From a bacterium (lineage in GTDB: Bacteria; JAMCPX01), in the NCBI GenBank assembly GCA_021787655.1, contig JAJYLM010000034.1:1-16804 (forward strand): a DNA stretch of 16,804 nucleotides, read 5' to 3'. The position numbers and the translations under genes were made by a program. Positions 15,724 to 16,804 of this stretch are shown here, piece after piece (the stretch's first letter is position 1; every line of letters begins with the position of its first letter). The notes beneath the pieces are model-generated. The model was not told the origin of the DNA, did no database searches, and saw only the letters and a program-made list of their open reading frames with translations.

Positions 15724-16347
15724 TTATGGTAAAGGTAGGGTAATGATCATCTCTTCATTCGTACGTTCCGAGCAGGGGATACAGACAACTTTATTGTCCT
15801 TGTGCCTGAGATACCGTTCAAACACGTATTCTCCACAAACCTCACAGGGTGCCTTATTGAAGGAGCTTTTTACGGGATAGTACTTGAAATCAGGAAGCAT
15901 CTTGATTTTGAACAATTCATCGTTCGTTGCATCAAGCACGACCTGTATGACGCTATCCAATACGTTATTGGGGATGTCTGAAGGCTCTATCCCCTGTTTG
16001 CGGTATTTAAAAAACTCATAGGTAGACAACTTATCGCTAAATTCATTTTTCAGGGCTATTCTAACCGCACCCTTTCCGGGATACCAAAAGAGAGCAGCGA
16101 TCTTTCCATAGTTGAGCTTCTCTATCATTCCTTTCCCAAAGGTAGCTCCGGTTGCAGACATGATTCCATCCTGCATGCATCCCTGGGGATGTCCGATACC
16201 CATCTCAGAAAAAACATGCATCTCGTGGTTCTTGCTTCTCGGTTCTCCAAGCTTCTCGAGAGCCAGAGAACCCATCCGATAGCCTATGGGCATAAAAGGG
16301 CATTTGTGCCCGTGAAATTCAAATGCCCAGTTCGGTACGTGAAACAT
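15724..16347 (-). CDS. FmdE-family protein with C-terminal zinc ribbon
   Basis: 207 residues. The N-terminal domain matches the formylmethanofuran dehydrogenase subunit E family: FHGHKCPFMPIGYRMG (His12, His14, Cys16) and GCMQDGIMSATGATFGKGM (Cys57, Asp60). The C terminus has two CxxC pairs (Cys168/Cys171 and Cys189/Cys192), a zinc ribbon as in many FmdE proteins. The usual family motif TGCTxGKGN reads TGATFGKGM, so one commonly conserved Cys is Ala. No other methanofuran gene is near, so a role in C1 metabolism is not implied; a metal-binding or molybdenum/tungsten-related role is possible but unproven. The ATG at 16347 follows GGAGG at 10 bases. It heads the FmdE-porin-TauE-ChrA unit and lies behind a TetR-type and an ArsR-type operator. 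Confidence 0.88.
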   Translation of the reverse strand: MFHVPNWAFEFHGHKCPFMPIGYRMGSLALEKLGEPRSKNHEMHVFSEMGIGHPQGCMQDGIMSATGATFGKGMIEKLNYGKIAALFWYPGKGAVRIALKNEFSDKLSTYEFFKYRKQGIEPSDIPNNVLDSVIQVVLDATNDELFKIKMLPDFKYYPVKSSFNKAPCEVCGEYVFERYLRHKDNKVVCIPCSERTNEEMIITLPLP

Positions 16348-16367
16348 AGTTTCGTTCCTCCTTTTTA

Positions 16368-16396
16368 CATATGTAATCAGTTACTTACCTTATCAA
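16368..16396 (-). promoter_or_regulatory. Proximal promoter of the FmdE operon with TetR-type operator
   Basis: On the - strand, TTGATA (16391-16396), a 17-base spacer and CATATG (16368-16373), the same geometry as the tetR promoter. On the + strand, TATGTAATCAGTTACTTAC (16370-16388) matches the tolC operator at 15 of 19 positions, including the whole GTAA-N4-TTAC core and the following TTAC. This suggests control by the TetR protein encoded at 11752-12342. Confidence 0.7.
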
Positions 16397-16514
16397 GGAA
16401 TTTATATTTGAAAGCCTCTTGCTTTTTACCACGCGCAGTGTCGTGTCAGTTCCTTCCCTTGCTGACATCCACACAGTGCACTTTCGTCTTACCGGAACGT
16501 CGTTAATTATTCTA

Positions 16515-16560
16515 ATATCACGATATAGTGATATATTAATGACAGTCTGGGATATGTCAA
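16515..16560 (-). promoter_or_regulatory. Distal promoter with ArsR-like operator upstream of the FmdE operon
   Basis: On the - strand, TTGACA (16555-16560) and TAATAT (16533-16538) are spaced by 16 bases. The inverted repeat ATATCAC-N6-GTGATAT (16515-16521 and 16528-16534, spacer GATATA) overlaps the -10. The core ATCAC-N-ATATAGTGAT is shared with the arsR operator, and the distance from GTGAT to the -35 box is 27 bases in both. The nearest downstream gene on this strand is the FmdE-family gene, about 170 bases away. Confidence 0.72.
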
Positions 16561-16804
16561 GCAAACCGTAAAAAACTGTTTCTTTTAAGGATCTCCTGCA
16601 GAACACACTGTTGATTTTACATGAACACTAAACCTGCTCATCACAGGATTGAAGGCGCAACTGCGGATAGAGCTGATCAAAAATATCCAACACGATATTC
16701 AGCGCTGTGTCTATCATGATTGCACGTATGATAGTAAGTTTCTGCTTAAGCCGTCATGTCCGGTGCCCGGGTTTGCATGGGTAACGGTGTTTTCTTCGGG
16801 TTGA
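16561..16804. other. Right-edge region without a supported gene
   Basis: I see no gene with a recognisable product or a good ribosome site. A perfect inverted repeat CTATCAT-N10-ATGATAG lies at 16711-16717 and 16728-16734 and could be an operator or a small hairpin. A short + frame from an ATG at 16755 runs off the window edge, and a 29-codon - frame (16628-16717) is present; neither can be judged. The stretch 16397-16514, between the two promoters, likewise holds only short frames. Confidence 0.6.

Noticed and set aside
16385..16606. 73-codon - strand frame upstream of the FmdE gene
   Set aside because: It runs through the ArsR-like operator and promoter, has no ribosome site and no family resemblance; the internal 27-codon frame also lacks a ribosome site.
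16628..16717. 29-codon - strand frame near the right edge
   Set aside because: Too short, no ribosome site, no recognisable similarity; it could be a gene remnant but cannot be shown.

Overview
The window looks like a chromosomal segment from a Gram-negative bacterium. It carries a TolC-type outer-membrane channel and a 16-to-18-strand-type porin, both with signal peptides, and good Shine-Dalgarno sites precede many genes. The mix of an ACR3-type arsenic operon with arsD/arsA, an FmdE-family protein and an IscA/HesB-like protein of the type known from anaerobes would suit Nitrospirota or Desulfobacterota. That placement is inference; no marker here settles it.

Left end (1-2625, + strand): the 3' part of a C45-family peptidase/acyltransferase fused to TPR-like repeats, then complete seryl-tRNA synthetase (serS), then a tRNA-Ser(GCU), the substrate of that enzyme, 41 bases downstream. 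This block is GC-rich and housekeeping in nature. A 260-base convergent intergenic region follows, holding four copies of a 12-base word (one inverted, three direct).

Arsenic operon (7486 down to 2889, - strand): arsR, arsD, an IscA/HesB-like Cys-rich protein, arsA, arsC (thioredoxin type), acr3. Several genes overlap or are closely spaced, so one transcript is likely. It starts at a sigma70-like promoter whose -10 is overlapped by an 8-base-arm inverted repeat, the presumed ArsR operator.

Efflux operon (11676 down to 7607, - strand): TolC-like outer-membrane protein, EmrA-like membrane fusion protein, EmrB-like 14-TM MFS exporter, preceded by a same-strand TetR repressor gene.

Oxyanion/porin operon (16347 down to 12521, - strand): FmdE-family protein with zinc ribbon, OprP/OprO-like porin, TauE/SafE (TSUP) permease, chromate transporter ChrA.

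The main result is regulatory wiring that ties these blocks together. A GTAA-N4-TTAC operator in a TTACTTAC context occurs at the promoters of tolC, of tetR itself (one arm imperfect) and of the FmdE gene. Separately, a near-copy of the arsR operator, at exactly the same 27-base distance from a TTGACA -35 box, lies about 170 bases upstream of the FmdE gene. The FmdE-porin-TauE-ChrA operon therefore seems to have two stacked promoters, one ArsR-like and one TetR-like, making it a candidate arsenic-responsive accessory operon cross-linked to a drug/metalloid efflux pump. The right-hand 240 bases contain no gene I can support.
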